The position numbers and the translations under genes are program-made. Source: Bacteroidales bacterium (GTDB lineage Bacteria > Bacteroidota > Bacteroidia > Bacteroidales > P3). From it: a stretch of 64,000 bases of DNA. The stretch covers positions 26,826 to 90,825 of the forward strand of contig JAGCUU010000036.1 in assembly GCA_017962665.1 (NCBI GenBank), in the 5' to 3' direction. Below are positions 45,057 to 54,794 of the stretch, in pieces; the first letter of the stretch is position 1; the number at the start of each line of letters is the position of its first letter. A model generated the notes under the pieces. It was not told the DNA's origin. It saw nothing but the letters and a program-made list of their open reading frames with translations, and did not search any database.

Positions 45057-45375
45057 GAGAGAAGTTAAAGGGAGATGGTGTGGAGTTAAGGGGAGTTAAG
45101 GGGAGTTAAGGGGAGTTAAAGACAAATGTATTTGCTCGAATTGTATTGTCCTTTTAACTTCCAGCGCGAAGCGCGATAACTTCCCTTAACTTCTTTGACT
45201 TACCATTGTAACGGTTAACGGTTAACGGTTAAAGATTAAAGAGAGAAGTTAAATGGAGATGGTGTGGAGTTAAGGGGAGTTAAGGACAAATGTATTTGCT
45301 CGAATTGTATTGTCCTTTTAACTTCCAGCGCGAAGCGCGATAACTTCCCTTAACTTCTTTGACTTCCCATTGTAA
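45050..45375. repeat. Direct repeat of a structured ~160-bp intergenic element (two copies, plus the start of a third)
   Basis: Copy 1 (45,050-45,212) and copy 2 (45,234-45,375) are nearly identical outside one block: copy 1 has four units of a 10-mer (GGGGAGTTAA type), copy 2 has two. Each contains GACAAATGTATTTGCTCGAA and the GCGCGAAGCGCG hairpin, and arms AGTTAAGG/CCTTAACT that can pair. GGTTAAM heptamers join the copies (45,213-45,240). A third start (GAGAGAGAAGTTAAAGGGGG) follows at about 45,391. No coding frame is seen in 45,017-45,426. Confidence 0.85.
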
Positions 45376-45426
45376 CAGTTAAAGGTTAAAGAGAGAGAAG
45401 TTAAAGGGGGTTACTATTAGATGTTT

Positions 45427-46584
45427 CTATACATAGGCATCGTAGCGACCGTCGTCGTCTTCGTAATCATCGTCGTCCGGCCAATCCTCCAATCCGTCAA
45501 CATCATACTCCTGACTTTCAAATTTTGGGATATAGATGTTTTCTATCTCCTCGGCGAATTCCTTAAGTTCTCCTTCGTTATAGGCGTGCACCACAGGCAA
45601 CAATTGGTCGTCGTCGCCATAACGCAGCGCATACAGACGATACAGACAGACATCCTCCCAGTGGTACTGATCGGATGCCATGCCTTCATTTATCATTTCG
45701 GCAATCATGGACATGCAGTAAGGATGTCCCAGACTGCATCCACGCATGAAATAGTTCCATGCCTTCTCGTCATCCTCGTCGTAATACATCATGCCAAGAC
45801 AGTAGTATCCGGTCGGTTCACCTAACTTGACAGCCTCTTCATACAACGCTATCTCCTGTTGCTTCAACTCCTCACGCCCTTTGGCATTGGCTGCAAGGGC
45901 AGCCTGCTTCTCGCTGTCACTTAAACCGGCTTCAACAATGTCGGCATCACTCCCTTCCATATAGTCGCGGCGTTTTCTGATCTCTTCCGCGAGCAGCACA
46001 CAGCAACCGCCGCACCCTGCTGCACGGCCTTTCTCCAACATCTCAGGCATGTCTACAAGTCCACTGTAAGCATCGAGGTAGCCACCTTCTATCGCTTTAA
46101 GAAAATACTCGTTGGATTTCTTTGTATCCCCTTTCTCCAGATATATATTGCCCAACAAATCGTACCATCTCGGGTCAGGTTTTTTATATTTCGCCATCAG
46201 CCGCTCACAGTCCTCGAGAGCCTTGTCTATGTCTTCATAGTTTCCTATTCCGTAGGCTCTGTCACGGCACCAGCGGATCTCAGCCAGCTCGTAACCCTCG
46301 GCGTACAACGTATCGCGCAAATCGCAGTACTCGTCCATGTCGACCATCCCAAATGCACCAAGCCTGTACATGTTGGCAAGATTCAACTGCGCCTCCTTGC
46401 TGCCCAGCTCCATAGCCTTGCGGAAGCAGGCCTCGGCTTGCTTCTGGTAGTCTTCCACAGGGGCGGTGATCCAATACCAACGGCCCAACAAGCAGATATC
46501 ATCCGCTGTTTCAGATTTTTTTAATTTTTCGACATCTTCAGGTTTCAACCTGAAAAGCTCATAATTATAAACCGCTTTTTGCAT
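45427..46584 (-). CDS. Sel1-like repeat protein
   Basis: A 385-residue cytoplasmic-type protein of helical repeats. Clear Sel1/TPR units include KQAEACFRKAMELGSKEAQL (about 45-64), KSNEYFLKAIEGGYLDAYS (about 154-172) and AWNYFMRGCSLGHPYCMSM (about 280-298). The end is very acidic (DDDDYEDDDGRYDAYV), perhaps a charged tail. It is convergent with the family of unrecognised A/B-domain proteins and may have diverged from the Sel1 part of the 41,558 gene. Such proteins usually scaffold protein-protein contacts. Confidence 0.8.
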   Translation of the reverse strand: MQKAVYNYELFRLKPEDVEKLKKSETADDICLLGRWYWITAPVEDYQKQAEACFRKAMELGSKEAQLNLANMYRLGAFGMVDMDEYCDLRDTLYAEGYELAEIRWCRDRAYGIGNYEDIDKALEDCERLMAKYKKPDPRWYDLLGNIYLEKGDTKKSNEYFLKAIEGGYLDAYSGLVDMPEMLEKGRAAGCGGCCVLLAEEIRKRRDYMEGSDADIVEAGLSDSEKQAALAANAKGREELKQQEIALYEEAVKLGEPTGYYCLGMMYYDEDDEKAWNYFMRGCSLGHPYCMSMIAEMINEGMASDQYHWEDVCLYRLYALRYGDDDQLLPVVHAYNEGELKEFAEEIENIYIPKFESQEYDVDGLEDWPDDDDYEDDDGRYDAYV

Positions 46585-46715
46585 AGTAAATGTTGATTAT
46601 GGTTATAAGTTTTGAAAAATATCCGGCAACCATAAAGTGGTTGTCCGATATGTCATTTAGTTTGCAAAAGTACACAATTATTTCAAATAATAAAGAATAA
46701 ATCATATTTTTCTCG

Positions 46716-46723
46716 TAAATTTG
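46716..46723 (+). promoter_or_regulatory. Probable -7 box of typA
   Basis: TAAATTTG 27 bp upstream of the typA ATG fits TAnnTTTG; no TTTG at the -33 position, so it is a partial match. Confidence 0.5.
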
Positions 46724-46749
46724 CAGTTTGATTAAACCTTGAGAAAACA

Positions 46750-48585
46750 ATGCAAAACATTCGTAATGTGGCAATCATAGCACACGTCGACCATGGAAAG
46801 ACAACCCTTGTCGACCGAATGCTGCACCAAGCCAAACTTTTTCGCGACAACCAGGAAACAGGAGACCTTATTCTTGACAACAACGACCTCGAACGTGAAC
46901 GCGGCATCACCATCCTCTCCAAAAACGTAAGCATTCGCTACAAAGGCTACAAGATAAACATCATAGACACTCCAGGCCACAGCGACTTCGGCGGCGAGGT
47001 AGAGCGAGTGCTCAACATGGCCGACGGCGTCCTTCTCGTGGTCGATGCCTTCGAAGGTCCCATGCCACAGACCCGCTTCGTGCTTCAAAAAGCCATAGAA
47101 CTTGGACTCAAACCCATAGTGGTAATCAACAAGGTAGACAAACCGAACTGCGATCCGGAACAGACCCAAGAGGCTGTCTTCGACCTAATGTTCAACCTAG
47201 GGGCCAACAACGACCAACTCGATTTCCCCACAGCCTACGGCAGCGCCAAACAGGGTTGGATGGGTGAAGACTGGAAAAATCCCACCGAGGACATCAGTTA
47301 CCTGATGGATCTCATCATCAAACACATCCCTGCGCCACAGGTCCCCGAGGGCAACACACAGATGATGCTCTCATCGCTAGACTACAGCAGCTACCTAGGA
47401 CGAATAGCAGTGGGACGTCTGCATCGTGGTACTTTGCAGGCGGGCCAATCAATATGCCTCGTAAAACGCGACGGAGACAGGATTAACAGCAAAATCAAAG
47501 AGCTCTACACCTTCGAAGGTCTAGGGAAAGAACGCACCAAAAACGTCATTGAGGCAGGCGAGATATGCGCCGTACTGCTCGACCTCGACAAAAATATCAT
47601 GTTTGAAATAGGCGACACCATCTGCGACAACGACAACCCCGATCCTCTTCCTCCCATAAAAGTCGACGAGCCTACGATGAGCATGCTCTTTACCATCAAC
47701 AACTCGCCGTTTTTCGGCAAGGAGGGCAAATATGTCACCAGCCGACACATCCGCGACCGCCTATATCACGAACTTGAGAAAAACCTTGCACTGCGCGTCG
47801 AGGAGACCAACTCGCCGGACGCTCTGCTCGTATACGGACGCGGCATCCTGCACCTCTCCATCCTCATTGAAACCATGCGCCGCGAAGGCTATGAACTCCA
47901 AGTGGGACAACCCAAAGTTATAATCAAAGAAATTGACGGCCAGAAATGCGAACCCATAGAACAGCTGACCGTGCTTGTCCCCGAAGAATTCAGCAGCAAA
48001 GTCATAGATATAGTGACACGCCGCAAAGGAGAGGTGGGCACCATCGAGACCAAAGGAGACCGTGTTCAGCTCGACTTCACCATCCCCAGCCGAGGCATCA
48101 TCGGTCTGCGCAACACCATGCTTACAGCGACAAACGGAGAGGCTGTCATTGCCAGCCGCTTCCTGGAATTCCAACCCTGGAAAGGCGACATTGACGACCA
48201 CAAATATGGTGCCCTCATCGCCAAGGAGACAGGAGAGGCTACAGCTTACAGCATCAGCAAGCTTCAAGACAGAGGTCCTTTCTTTATCGAACCCGGCGAC
48301 ATGGTCTATTGCGGTGAAGTCATAGGAGAAAGCCTCCGCCCCGGCAACGACATCGTCATTAATGTCGTCACCGCCAAAAACCTGACCAATATGCGTACCA
48401 AGAGCGCCGACGAGAAATCCACATGCACTCCCGCCATCAAATTCAGCCTCGAAGAGGCAATGGAATATATCCGCGAAGACGAATATCTGGAAATCACACC
48501 CACAAAATTGCGTATCCGCAAAATCATCCTCGACGAGATTGAGCGCAAACGTGCAAAAATCGCCGCAGAATCGAACGTACAATAA
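46750..48585 (+). CDS. typA: Ribosome-associated GTPase BipA/TypA
   Basis: A 611-residue translational GTPase. G1 AHVDHGKTT is at 10-18, the switch-region RERGITI near 48-54, G3 [12 protein letters not shown] near 74-85, and G4 NKVDKPNC near 128. The C-terminal half carries the EF-G-like domains III and V ([17 protein letters not shown]) and the BipA-specific end ([12 protein letters not shown]). It supports ribosome assembly and stress responses. Full length. Confidence 0.95.
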   Translation: MQNIRNVAIIAHVDHGKTTLVDRMLHQAKLFRDNQETGDLILDNNDLERERGITILSKNVSIRYKGYKINIIDTPGHSDFGGEVERVLNMADGVLLVVDAFEGPMPQTRFVLQKAIELGLKPIVVINKVDKPNCDPEQTQEAVFDLMFNLGANNDQLDFPTAYGSAKQGWMGEDWKNPTEDISYLMDLIIKHIPAPQVPEGNTQMMLSSLDYSSYLGRIAVGRLHRGTLQAGQSICLVKRDGDRINSKIKELYTFEGLGKERTKNVIEAGEICAVLLDLDKNIMFEIGDTICDNDNPDPLPPIKVDEPTMSMLFTINNSPFFGKEGKYVTSRHIRDRLYHELEKNLALRVEETNSPDALLVYGRGILHLSILIETMRREGYELQVGQPKVIIKEIDGQKCEPIEQLTVLVPEEFSSKVIDIVTRRKGEVGTIETKGDRVQLDFTIPSRGIIGLRNTMLTATNGEAVIASRFLEFQPWKGDIDDHKYGALIAKETGEATAYSISKLQDRGPFFIEPGDMVYCGEVIGESLRPGNDIVINVVTAKNLTNMRTKSADEKSTCTPAIKFSLEEAMEYIREDEYLEITPTKLRIRKIILDEIERKRAKIAAESNVQ

Positions 48586-48605
48586 CCAAAACAAACACTT
48601 ATATC

Positions 48606-49031
48606 ATGGAAAAAAGCAGAGTAACCAAGAACGCATATCTCGTCGACGGACATCGCATTGCATCAGACCGCATTAACGAACTCGACGATAACGAGATTTT
48701 TGTCTTCGGAAGCAACGTACAAGGCTATCACGGAGGTGGCGCCGCTTGGTTCGCACACAAGCATCTGGGCGCACAGTGGGGCGTCGGCGAGGGACTCACA
48801 GGACGCACCTATGCTCTACCCACCATGGAAGGAATGGCTCCTCTGGCTGTGGCTGTAAGCAAATTTATTGACTGCGCCCGTCAGCATCCCGAGTACACCT
48901 TCCTCGTGACGGCTGTTGGCTGCGGCATTGCAGGCTACTCGCCAAACGAGATTGCACCCCTGTTCAGAGAGGCAACAGAACTCACCAATGTTTACCTGCC
49001 ACAAGTGTTCATCGACATATTGTTCCAATAA
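48606..49031 (+). CDS. Macro-domain-related (A1S_2505-like) protein
   Basis: A 141-residue soluble protein. The signature IFVFGSNVQGYHGGGAAWFA near 33-52 followed by GLTGRTYALPTM near 63-74 and VGCGIAGYSPNEIAPLF near 103-120 corresponds to the A1S_2505/macro-like family that also occurs in phages. ADP-ribose or nucleotide binding is plausible but unproven. It sits between typA and mpl in tight spacing (20 and 2 bp), so it is in a core-gene operon. Confidence 0.75.
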   Translation: MEKSRVTKNAYLVDGHRIASDRINELDDNEIFVFGSNVQGYHGGGAAWFAHKHLGAQWGVGEGLTGRTYALPTMEGMAPLAVAVSKFIDCARQHPEYTFLVTAVGCGIAGYSPNEIAPLFREATELTNVYLPQVFIDILFQ

Positions 49032-49033
49032 CC

Positions 49034-50395
49034 ATGAAAGTACACTTTATTGCTATCGGCGGCAGCGCAATGCACAACCTCGCTCTTGCACTGCACAACA
49101 AAGGGTATGAGGTCACCGGCTCGGATGATGAGATTTTCGATCCTGCACGTACTCGACTTGAGAAAGCCGGTCTCCTGCCAGAGACTGAAGGCTGGCACCC
49201 TGAATGCATCACTCCCGACTTGGATGCTGTGGTACTCGGCATGCACGCCAGAATAGACAATCCCGAATTAATCAAAGCCCAAGAACTTGGGTTGAAGATA
49301 TACAGCTATCCCGAATACCTTTACGAACAATCGAAAGACAAACTCCGCATCGTTGTGGGTGGCAGCCATGGCAAGACCACCACGACAGCAATGATACTCC
49401 ATGTGCTGCGTCACTGCGGCATCGAAGCCGACTATATGGTCGGCGCCCAGCTGCAGGGGTTTGATGTCATGGTCAAACTGACTGAAAACGCCAAAGTCAT
49501 GGTTCTTGAAGGCGACGAATACCTCACCTCGCCTATCGACCGCCGCCCGAAATTCCACCTCTACCGCCCCAATGTAGGTATCATCACCGGCATAGAATGG
49601 GACCACATCAACGTGTTTCCAACATTCGACATATACAAAGAACAATTCTCCAAATATATCGACCTTATCGAAGAGGGCGGCACTCTTATCTATTGCGACG
49701 ACGACCCTGTAGTCCATGATGTCGCCACTGCCAACAAACGCACCGACATTGCCAAACTGCCTTACGATGTGCCTGAATACAAGGTGGAAAACGGCATCAC
49801 CTACCTCACCGGATATAACACACCTGTGGCTTTGAATATTTTTGGACGCCACAATATGCTCAACCTCACAGCAGCACGCTACGCCTGCCGCGAGATAGGC
49901 ATCAGCGACGAAAAATTCAACGAGGCTATCTCCAGTTTCGGCGGTGCCAGCAAGCGTCTGGAGCTGGTAAAGAAAAACGACCTCTGTGCGGTCTACAAAG
50001 ACTTTGCCCACGCCCCGTCAAAACTCCGCGCCACCATTAATGCCATGCACGAGCAGTACCCTGGCCGCAAGCTCGTGGCATGTATGGAACTGCACACTTT
50101 CAGTTCGCTGACGCAAGAGTTCCTGCTGCAATACCACGGCACGATGGACGAAGCTGATCTGCGCTGCGTATACTTCAGCCAGCACGCCCTGCAACTGAAG
50201 AAACTCCCACCACTCGACCCCGAAGCCGTCCGGAAAGCCTTCGGCGACAACGTCGAGGTCTTCACCGACAGCAAAGAATTGACGGAATACATCAAAAAGT
50301 TATTCCGTGACAACGAAAACAAGAACCTCCTGATGATGTCAAGCGGCAACTTCGACGGCATAGATTTTGCCAAATTAGCTGACGAAATCATTTAG
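49034..50395 (+). CDS. mpl: UDP-N-acetylmuramate:L-Ala-gamma-D-Glu-meso-DAP ligase (peptidoglycan recycling)
   Basis: A 453-residue Mur ligase family protein. The N-terminal Rossmann motif IAIGGSAMHNLALAL, the ATP P-loop GGSHGKTTTTAM near 109-120, the family block EGDEYLTSPIDRRPKFHLY near 158-176 and WDHINVFPTF near 190 match Mpl. The QLQGFDVMVKLT stretch is typical for Mpl rather than MurC. It attaches recycled murein tripeptide to UDP-MurNAc. MurC is the main alternative. Confidence 0.85.
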   Translation: MKVHFIAIGGSAMHNLALALHNKGYEVTGSDDEIFDPARTRLEKAGLLPETEGWHPECITPDLDAVVLGMHARIDNPELIKAQELGLKIYSYPEYLYEQSKDKLRIVVGGSHGKTTTTAMILHVLRHCGIEADYMVGAQLQGFDVMVKLTENAKVMVLEGDEYLTSPIDRRPKFHLYRPNVGIITGIEWDHINVFPTFDIYKEQFSKYIDLIEEGGTLIYCDDDPVVHDVATANKRTDIAKLPYDVPEYKVENGITYLTGYNTPVALNIFGRHNMLNLTAARYACREIGISDEKFNEAISSFGGASKRLELVKKNDLCAVYKDFAHAPSKLRATINAMHEQYPGRKLVACMELHTFSSLTQEFLLQYHGTMDEADLRCVYFSQHALQLKKLPPLDPEAVRKAFGDNVEVFTDSKELTEYIKKLFRDNENKNLLMMSSGNFDGIDFAKLADEII

Positions 50396-50422
50396 TCTTT
50401 AACCTTTACATAACAACATAAT

Positions 50423-51121
50423 ATGAAATCAAGATTTGAACTTGGTGACAAAGTGAAATTCCTCAACCAGACAGGCGGCGGAATAGTAACCAAGATCACC
50501 GACGACTTCATATTCGTTCAGGACGACACCGGATTCGACATACCCATGCAGCCGGAAGAGTTGATTCGTATGGCCGACCAGCAGGGCGCCGCCAAGATGT
50601 TCAACGCCACAATGGAAGAGCACCTCAAAGGCAAAGGCACACCCCTACCCTCTGGATTGCCAGGAGTCAAACCCAAAGTGGAGCTGCCGATGACTCCGGA
50701 AGAGGAAATCAAACAGCTGAAAAACCAAGTAGCCAACCTCAAAGATCAGATTGCCAAACTGAAAAAACAGCTCGCCTCCCTACAAAAACAAAACACCAGC
50801 TCACTTGCCGACAATATCCTTCTGCAACACGAGACCGCTCCTGGAGAGGCCGAAGTCGACCTGCATATAGACATGCTCTGCGAACGCCCCGGCGACCTTA
50901 CCCCTCACGAATCTTTCGAGATCCAGATGCACTATTTCCGTCTCTGCATGAACCACGCCTTTAACAACAAGATGAAAAAAGTAACTTTCATCCACGGCGT
51001 TGGCAAAGGTATTCTCAAAGATGAAATCAACAAGGAGTTGAAGCAGTACGACAACATCCACTTCTTCGATGCCCCGATGTCCAAATACGGTGTTGGCGCA
51101 ACAGAAGTCTATTTTCGGTGA
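50423..51121 (+). CDS. DUF2027/Smr-domain protein
   Basis: A 232-residue protein. Residues ~1-55 form the small beta domain seen at the start of MutS2-like and related Bacteroidetes proteins (FLNQTGGGIVTKITDDFIFV). A coiled coil (about 95-125, LKNQVANLKDQIAKLKKQLA) follows. The C-terminal Smr domain (about 140-232) starts EVDLHIDML and has FIHGVGKGILKDEI and YGVGATEVYF. Smr domains bind or nick branched DNA or RNA. It follows mpl by 27 bp. Confidence 0.85.
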   Translation: MKSRFELGDKVKFLNQTGGGIVTKITDDFIFVQDDTGFDIPMQPEELIRMADQQGAAKMFNATMEEHLKGKGTPLPSGLPGVKPKVELPMTPEEEIKQLKNQVANLKDQIAKLKKQLASLQKQNTSSLADNILLQHETAPGEAEVDLHIDMLCERPGDLTPHESFEIQMHYFRLCMNHAFNNKMKKVTFIHGVGKGILKDEINKELKQYDNIHFFDAPMSKYGVGATEVYFR

Positions 51122-51143
51122 CCAATGACCATTGATCAGTGTT

Positions 51144-51171
51144 TCAACTATCAACTATAAATTATCAACTA
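51144..51171. repeat. Heptamer tandem repeat (TCAACTA)n before ispG
   Basis: TCAACTA, TCAACTA, TAAATTA, TCAACTA, directly upstream of the ispG start (51,177), with a TCCAAAT heptamer overlapping the ATG. Confidence 0.8.
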
Positions 51172-51176
51172 TCCAA

Positions 51177-52310
51177 ATGTCCAAGCAAATCACCATCGGT
51201 AACCTTACTATGGGCGGCGGAGCCCCTGTCCGTGTTCAGTCGATGACGAACACCAACACTATGGACACTCACGCCACCGTAGAACAGACACTGCGACTGG
51301 TAGAAGCTGGCTGCGAACTGGTACGCATTACGGCTCCCGATGTCAAAGCTGCCGAAAACCTTTACAACATCAAGAACGAGCTGGCAAAGCACAATTGCCA
51401 CGTGCCTCTGGTAGCCGACATACACTTCAACCCACTGGCAGCCGAAACAGCAGCGGCCATCGTTGAAAAAGTGCGTGTCAACCCAGGCAACTACACCGAC
51501 CGCAACACAGGACGCACCAACTGGAGCGATGCCGAATATGAGGATGACCTGAATCGCATAGGCGACAAGATGGCACGACTCATCGACATCTGCAAGCAAC
51601 ACGGCACCGCCATGCGCATTGGTACCAACCACGGCAGCCTGAGCGAACGCATAATGAGCCGATACGGCAACTCCGCCGAAGGAATGGCACAGTCAGCGAT
51701 AGAATTTGCCGAAGTATGCCGCAAACAAGGTTTCGACAAACTAGTTTTTTCGATGAAAGCCAGCAACGTGAAGGTGATGGTGCAAAGTACACGTCTCTTC
51801 GTTGAAAAAATGAAGGCATTGGATATGGACTACCCCATCCACTTAGGTGTCACCGAAGCTGGCGACGCCATGCAGGGAAGACTGAAGAGCGCTGCAGGCA
51901 TCGGGGCATTACTCATCGACGGCATCGGCGACACTATCCGCGTGTCTCTGACAGAAGACCCTGTGGCGGAAATTCCCGTAGCCTACGACATACTTCAAGC
52001 CGTGGGGGCGCGCATCACACAGCCAGAATACATTGCCTGTCCGTCGTGTGGACGAACACAATACAATATACAGGAAGCACTGCAGCGCATTAAAGCTGCA
52101 ACAGCCAAGTTTACAGGTGTGAAGATTGGCGTTATGGGATGTATCGTCAACGGTCCTGGCGAAATGGCCGATGCCGACTATGGCTATGTCGGTAGCGGCG
52201 CCGGAAAAATTACACTTTACAAAGGCAAAGAGATTGTCAAACGCAACATAGACCAAAAAGATGCAGTAGAAGAATTGGTCAAGCTGATTGAAAACGACCG
52301 GAATATTTAG
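51177..52310 (+). CDS. ispG: 4-hydroxy-3-methylbut-2-enyl-diphosphate synthase, short form
   Basis: A 377-residue iron-sulfur enzyme of the non-mevalonate pathway, starting MSKQITIGNL at 51,177; a longer frame to 51,132 would translate heptamer repeats and is unlikely. The TIM-barrel part has VQSMTNTNTMDT near 21-32 and ADIHFNPLAAE near 78. The C-terminal cluster ligands are in CPSCGRTQYN and MGCIVNGPGE. Bacteroidales usually carry a ~600-residue version with an inserted domain; this copy lacks it. Confidence 0.9.
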   Translation: MSKQITIGNLTMGGGAPVRVQSMTNTNTMDTHATVEQTLRLVEAGCELVRITAPDVKAAENLYNIKNELAKHNCHVPLVADIHFNPLAAETAAAIVEKVRVNPGNYTDRNTGRTNWSDAEYEDDLNRIGDKMARLIDICKQHGTAMRIGTNHGSLSERIMSRYGNSAEGMAQSAIEFAEVCRKQGFDKLVFSMKASNVKVMVQSTRLFVEKMKALDMDYPIHLGVTEAGDAMQGRLKSAAGIGALLIDGIGDTIRVSLTEDPVAEIPVAYDILQAVGARITQPEYIACPSCGRTQYNIQEALQRIKAATAKFTGVKIGVMGCIVNGPGEMADADYGYVGSGAGKITLYKGKEIVKRNIDQKDAVEELVKLIENDRNI

Positions 52311-52314
52311 TAAC

Positions 52315-52364
52315 GGTTAAATGTTATAGTTTAAAGTTTAAAGACATCACACATCTAACATCAC
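52315..52364. repeat. Adjacent heptamer tracts GGTTAAA and ACATCNN
   Basis: GGTTAAA, TGTTATA, GTTTAAA, GTTTAAA, then ACATCAC, ACATCTA, ACATCAC, in the same order as at 39,712-39,793. They follow the ispG stop by 4 bp. Confidence 0.75.
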
Positions 52365-52374
52365 AGATAATGCA

Positions 52375-52407
52375 AAACGGAGCGTCTCCAGGGGGGACGC
52401 TCCGTTT
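52375..52407. terminator. Bidirectional terminator between ispG and the beta-barrel gene
   Basis: Arms AAACGGAGCGTC (52,375-52,386) and GACGCTCCGTTT (52,396-52,407), extended by TCC/GG pairing. T-rich sequence flanks both sides; it serves both convergent genes. Confidence 0.8.
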
Positions 52408-52429
52408 ATATTTATTGTTTTCTAAAATT

Positions 52430-53161
52430 TTAGAAGTGGAAGTTGAATCCAATACGGAAGTTGCCGAGATGGGCATTGAGGGTTTGAGCCGAAGTGTTGG
52501 CAATCAGGCCAAAGTCATTGGTAACATCTGTGTTGGCCAAATCGTCACCAATATAGTTCTTGACAGTGGTATGTGCGAAAGCGAGACCAGCGAGGTCGAT
52601 GAAGCAGTCAGCCGACCAGTTGTCACTAAATTTGTAGTTGACACCAGGAGTGATGGACAGCGAAAGCATTGTTGCACTCATAGCGCCATCGCCTTCATTG
52701 TCGTATCCAAGAGGAGCCGGGCTGTTGTCATAGTAGTGGTAGTAAGCTCTTGGCATTGCCACAAAAGCAATTTCAGCTTGGCAGAAGAAGTTGAAGTTGC
52801 CAGCCTCTGCAAAATAGTAACGGAAATAGGGAGCTACGCCGAACATTGACTGTTTGTCAAGATTCCAAGACTCGTTATTAGGATAGACCCATGTATTGTA
52901 TACAGTAGTGCTCAACATAGAATACATCAAGCTTAAACCAACCTGCATATTATCATTCAACATATAACCAATTGAAGGAGCAAAAGTAAAGTTCATACTT
53001 TTGTCATCAGGAACGTCAAATGCCGTAGTGACAGGTGCAAGAGCCTCATGGTGGGTATTGCCACCAGTGGTGTTGAAACCCAGCTGACCGCTGATTACAA
53101 ACTGTGCATTGGCAGCAAAAGCGAAAGCTACCATAGCGATAGTTAAGAATACTTTTTTCAT
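52430..53161 (-). CDS. Outer-membrane beta-barrel protein
   Basis: A 243-residue protein with a signal peptide (KKVFLTIAMVAFAFAANAQ). The mature part has the amphipathic strands, Tyr/Phe/Trp girdles and terminal aromatic residue (GNFRIGFNFHF) of small porin-like barrels. Regular long loops contain Asp/Asn-rich turns. The type is similar to the OmpW/OprF-like barrels of Bacteroidetes. No transport substrate can be inferred. Confidence 0.78.
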   Translation of the reverse strand: MKKVFLTIAMVAFAFAANAQFVISGQLGFNTTGGNTHHEALAPVTTAFDVPDDKSMNFTFAPSIGYMLNDNMQVGLSLMYSMLSTTVYNTWVYPNNESWNLDKQSMFGVAPYFRYYFAEAGNFNFFCQAEIAFVAMPRAYYHYYDNSPAPLGYDNEGDGAMSATMLSLSITPGVNYKFSDNWSADCFIDLAGLAFAHTTVKNYIGDDLANTDVTNDFGLIANTSAQTLNAHLGNFRIGFNFHF

Positions 53162-53325
53162 AATTTTTGATTTTTTGTTTAACAGAATGTTATTTTTGTG
53201 TTTTTTATGATTCTTTAACGTTTTACTTTACGTATTATTGTCTTTTTTGTTTCATTTTTTTCCAAAAAGAAATCTCCAAACAAATAACTCAATGAAAAAC
53301 AACTCAAAAGAAACACCATAAAAAA

Positions 53326-54756
53326 TTAGAAATAAAGGTCACGTTCACCCTCTCCAATCTTGCACAGGTTGCCTTCTACACGTTTCTTTAGTTCCTCCTT
53401 GCTGAAAGTCTCGGTAAGTTGCTTTAATAGACGCAGACCTTTCTCTTTGGTTTCCGGACTGGCATAGTCTTCCAGATATTCGCGGAAAGTGAACATGGCG
53501 TTAGGCTTGCAATATTCCTTGATGAGGCCTGGCTTGGCAAGATCCATGAAATCGGCACCTACACGACCCTTGCGATAACATCCGGTGCAGAAACTGGGGA
53601 TATAGCCGCCGTCAATCATCATGCTGATGACCTCGTCGAGCGAACGGTGGTCGCCAAGCGTAAACTGAGCTCCGGTATTGCCGGTCTTCTCGTATGGGTT
53701 GGCCTTGCTGTTGTCGCCCTCTTCGTCATATCCGCCCGGGTTGGTCTCCGAGGCGGCGGAAATCTGGCTGACACCATATTTGACAAGCTGGTCGCGCATC
53801 TCGGGACGCTCACGAGTACTGATGATAATACCCGTGTAAGGCATGGCGATACGTATGATGGCAATAATCTTCATGAAGTCCTTGTCACTCACCGGATGAG
53901 GAATATTTTCGGGCAGGCTGAAGGGGGTTCCCTCTGCCGGCTCTATACGCGGGAAACTGACGGTATGCGGACCACAGCCGAAGTCCTCCTCAAGATGGCG
54001 TGCATGCTCCATGATAGCGAGAATCTCGAAGCGATAGTCGACAAGGCCAAAGAGCACACCAAGTCCCACGTCGTCAATGCCGCCTTCCATAGCACGATCC
54101 ATGCAGGTAAGACGATACAGATAGTCTCCTTTGGGGGTATTGGCAGGATGGAATTTTTTATATTCGACAGGATCGTAGGTCTCCTGGAAGCAGACATAGG
54201 TACCTATCTTCTCAGCCTTGAGTTTGGCAAAATCTTCGACGCTCATGGGAGCCAACTCAATATTGATGCGGCGTATGGTGCTGCCTTTCTCGTCTTTTGC
54301 AGCATAGCAGCGGCGGATGGCCTCGACCATATAGTTAGCGTCGTTGCGTGGACTCTCGCCACAGATAAGCAGAGCGCGTTTGTGTCCCATGCGGAGCAGG
54401 TGCAATGTCTCGGTCTCAATCTCGTCAAGTGTAAGGATTTTGCGTTTCAAGGCCTTATTATCGCGACGGAAACCACAGTAAACGCAGTTGTTCACACAGG
54501 CATTGCCAGTATATATAGGAGCAAAGAGCACTAAACGCTTGCCATAGATTTCCTCTTTGCAATAATGTGCAGTGTCAAGAATCTTCTGGATCCCTGCCTC
54601 GTCCTCAACACAAAGCAACTTGGCCACATCCTGAAGGTCAAGTCCTTTCAGTTTGCGGGCTTTGTTGAGAATATCGTTAAGCTGACCTTCTGTCGGAGCG
54701 TTGTCCTCGAGCATGCCATAGAGTTTGTCTCTATCGATAAAGTTGTGATGTTTCAT
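53326..54756 (-). CDS. hydG: [FeFe]-hydrogenase H-cluster maturase HydG
   Basis: A 476-residue radical SAM tyrosine lyase. The start used is the ATG at 54,754-54,756 (MKHHNFIDRDKL), which gives the usual HydG length; an upstream extension to 54,939 looks non-native. The radical SAM cysteines are in GNACVNNCVYCGF (CX3CX2C). The C-terminal auxiliary-cluster cysteines are in SFCTGCYRKGRVGADF. HydG makes CO and cyanide ligands for the hydrogenase active site. HydE, HydF and the hydrogenase itself are not in this window. It is 38 bp from the TM1266-like gene and forms an operon with it. Confidence 0.93.
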   Translation of the reverse strand: MKHHNFIDRDKLYGMLEDNAPTEGQLNDILNKARKLKGLDLQDVAKLLCVEDEAGIQKILDTAHYCKEEIYGKRLVLFAPIYTGNACVNNCVYCGFRRDNKALKRKILTLDEIETETLHLLRMGHKRALLICGESPRNDANYMVEAIRRCYAAKDEKGSTIRRINIELAPMSVEDFAKLKAEKIGTYVCFQETYDPVEYKKFHPANTPKGDYLYRLTCMDRAMEGGIDDVGLGVLFGLVDYRFEILAIMEHARHLEEDFGCGPHTVSFPRIEPAEGTPFSLPENIPHPVSDKDFMKIIAIIRIAMPYTGIIISTRERPEMRDQLVKYGVSQISAASETNPGGYDEEGDNSKANPYEKTGNTGAQFTLGDHRSLDEVISMMIDGGYIPSFCTGCYRKGRVGADFMDLAKPGLIKEYCKPNAMFTFREYLEDYASPETKEKGLRLLKQLTETFSKEELKKRVEGNLCKIGEGERDLYF

Positions 54757-54794
54757 GTTATTGTTGTTTTTTGGATTAATATTATGAAGAGCTT

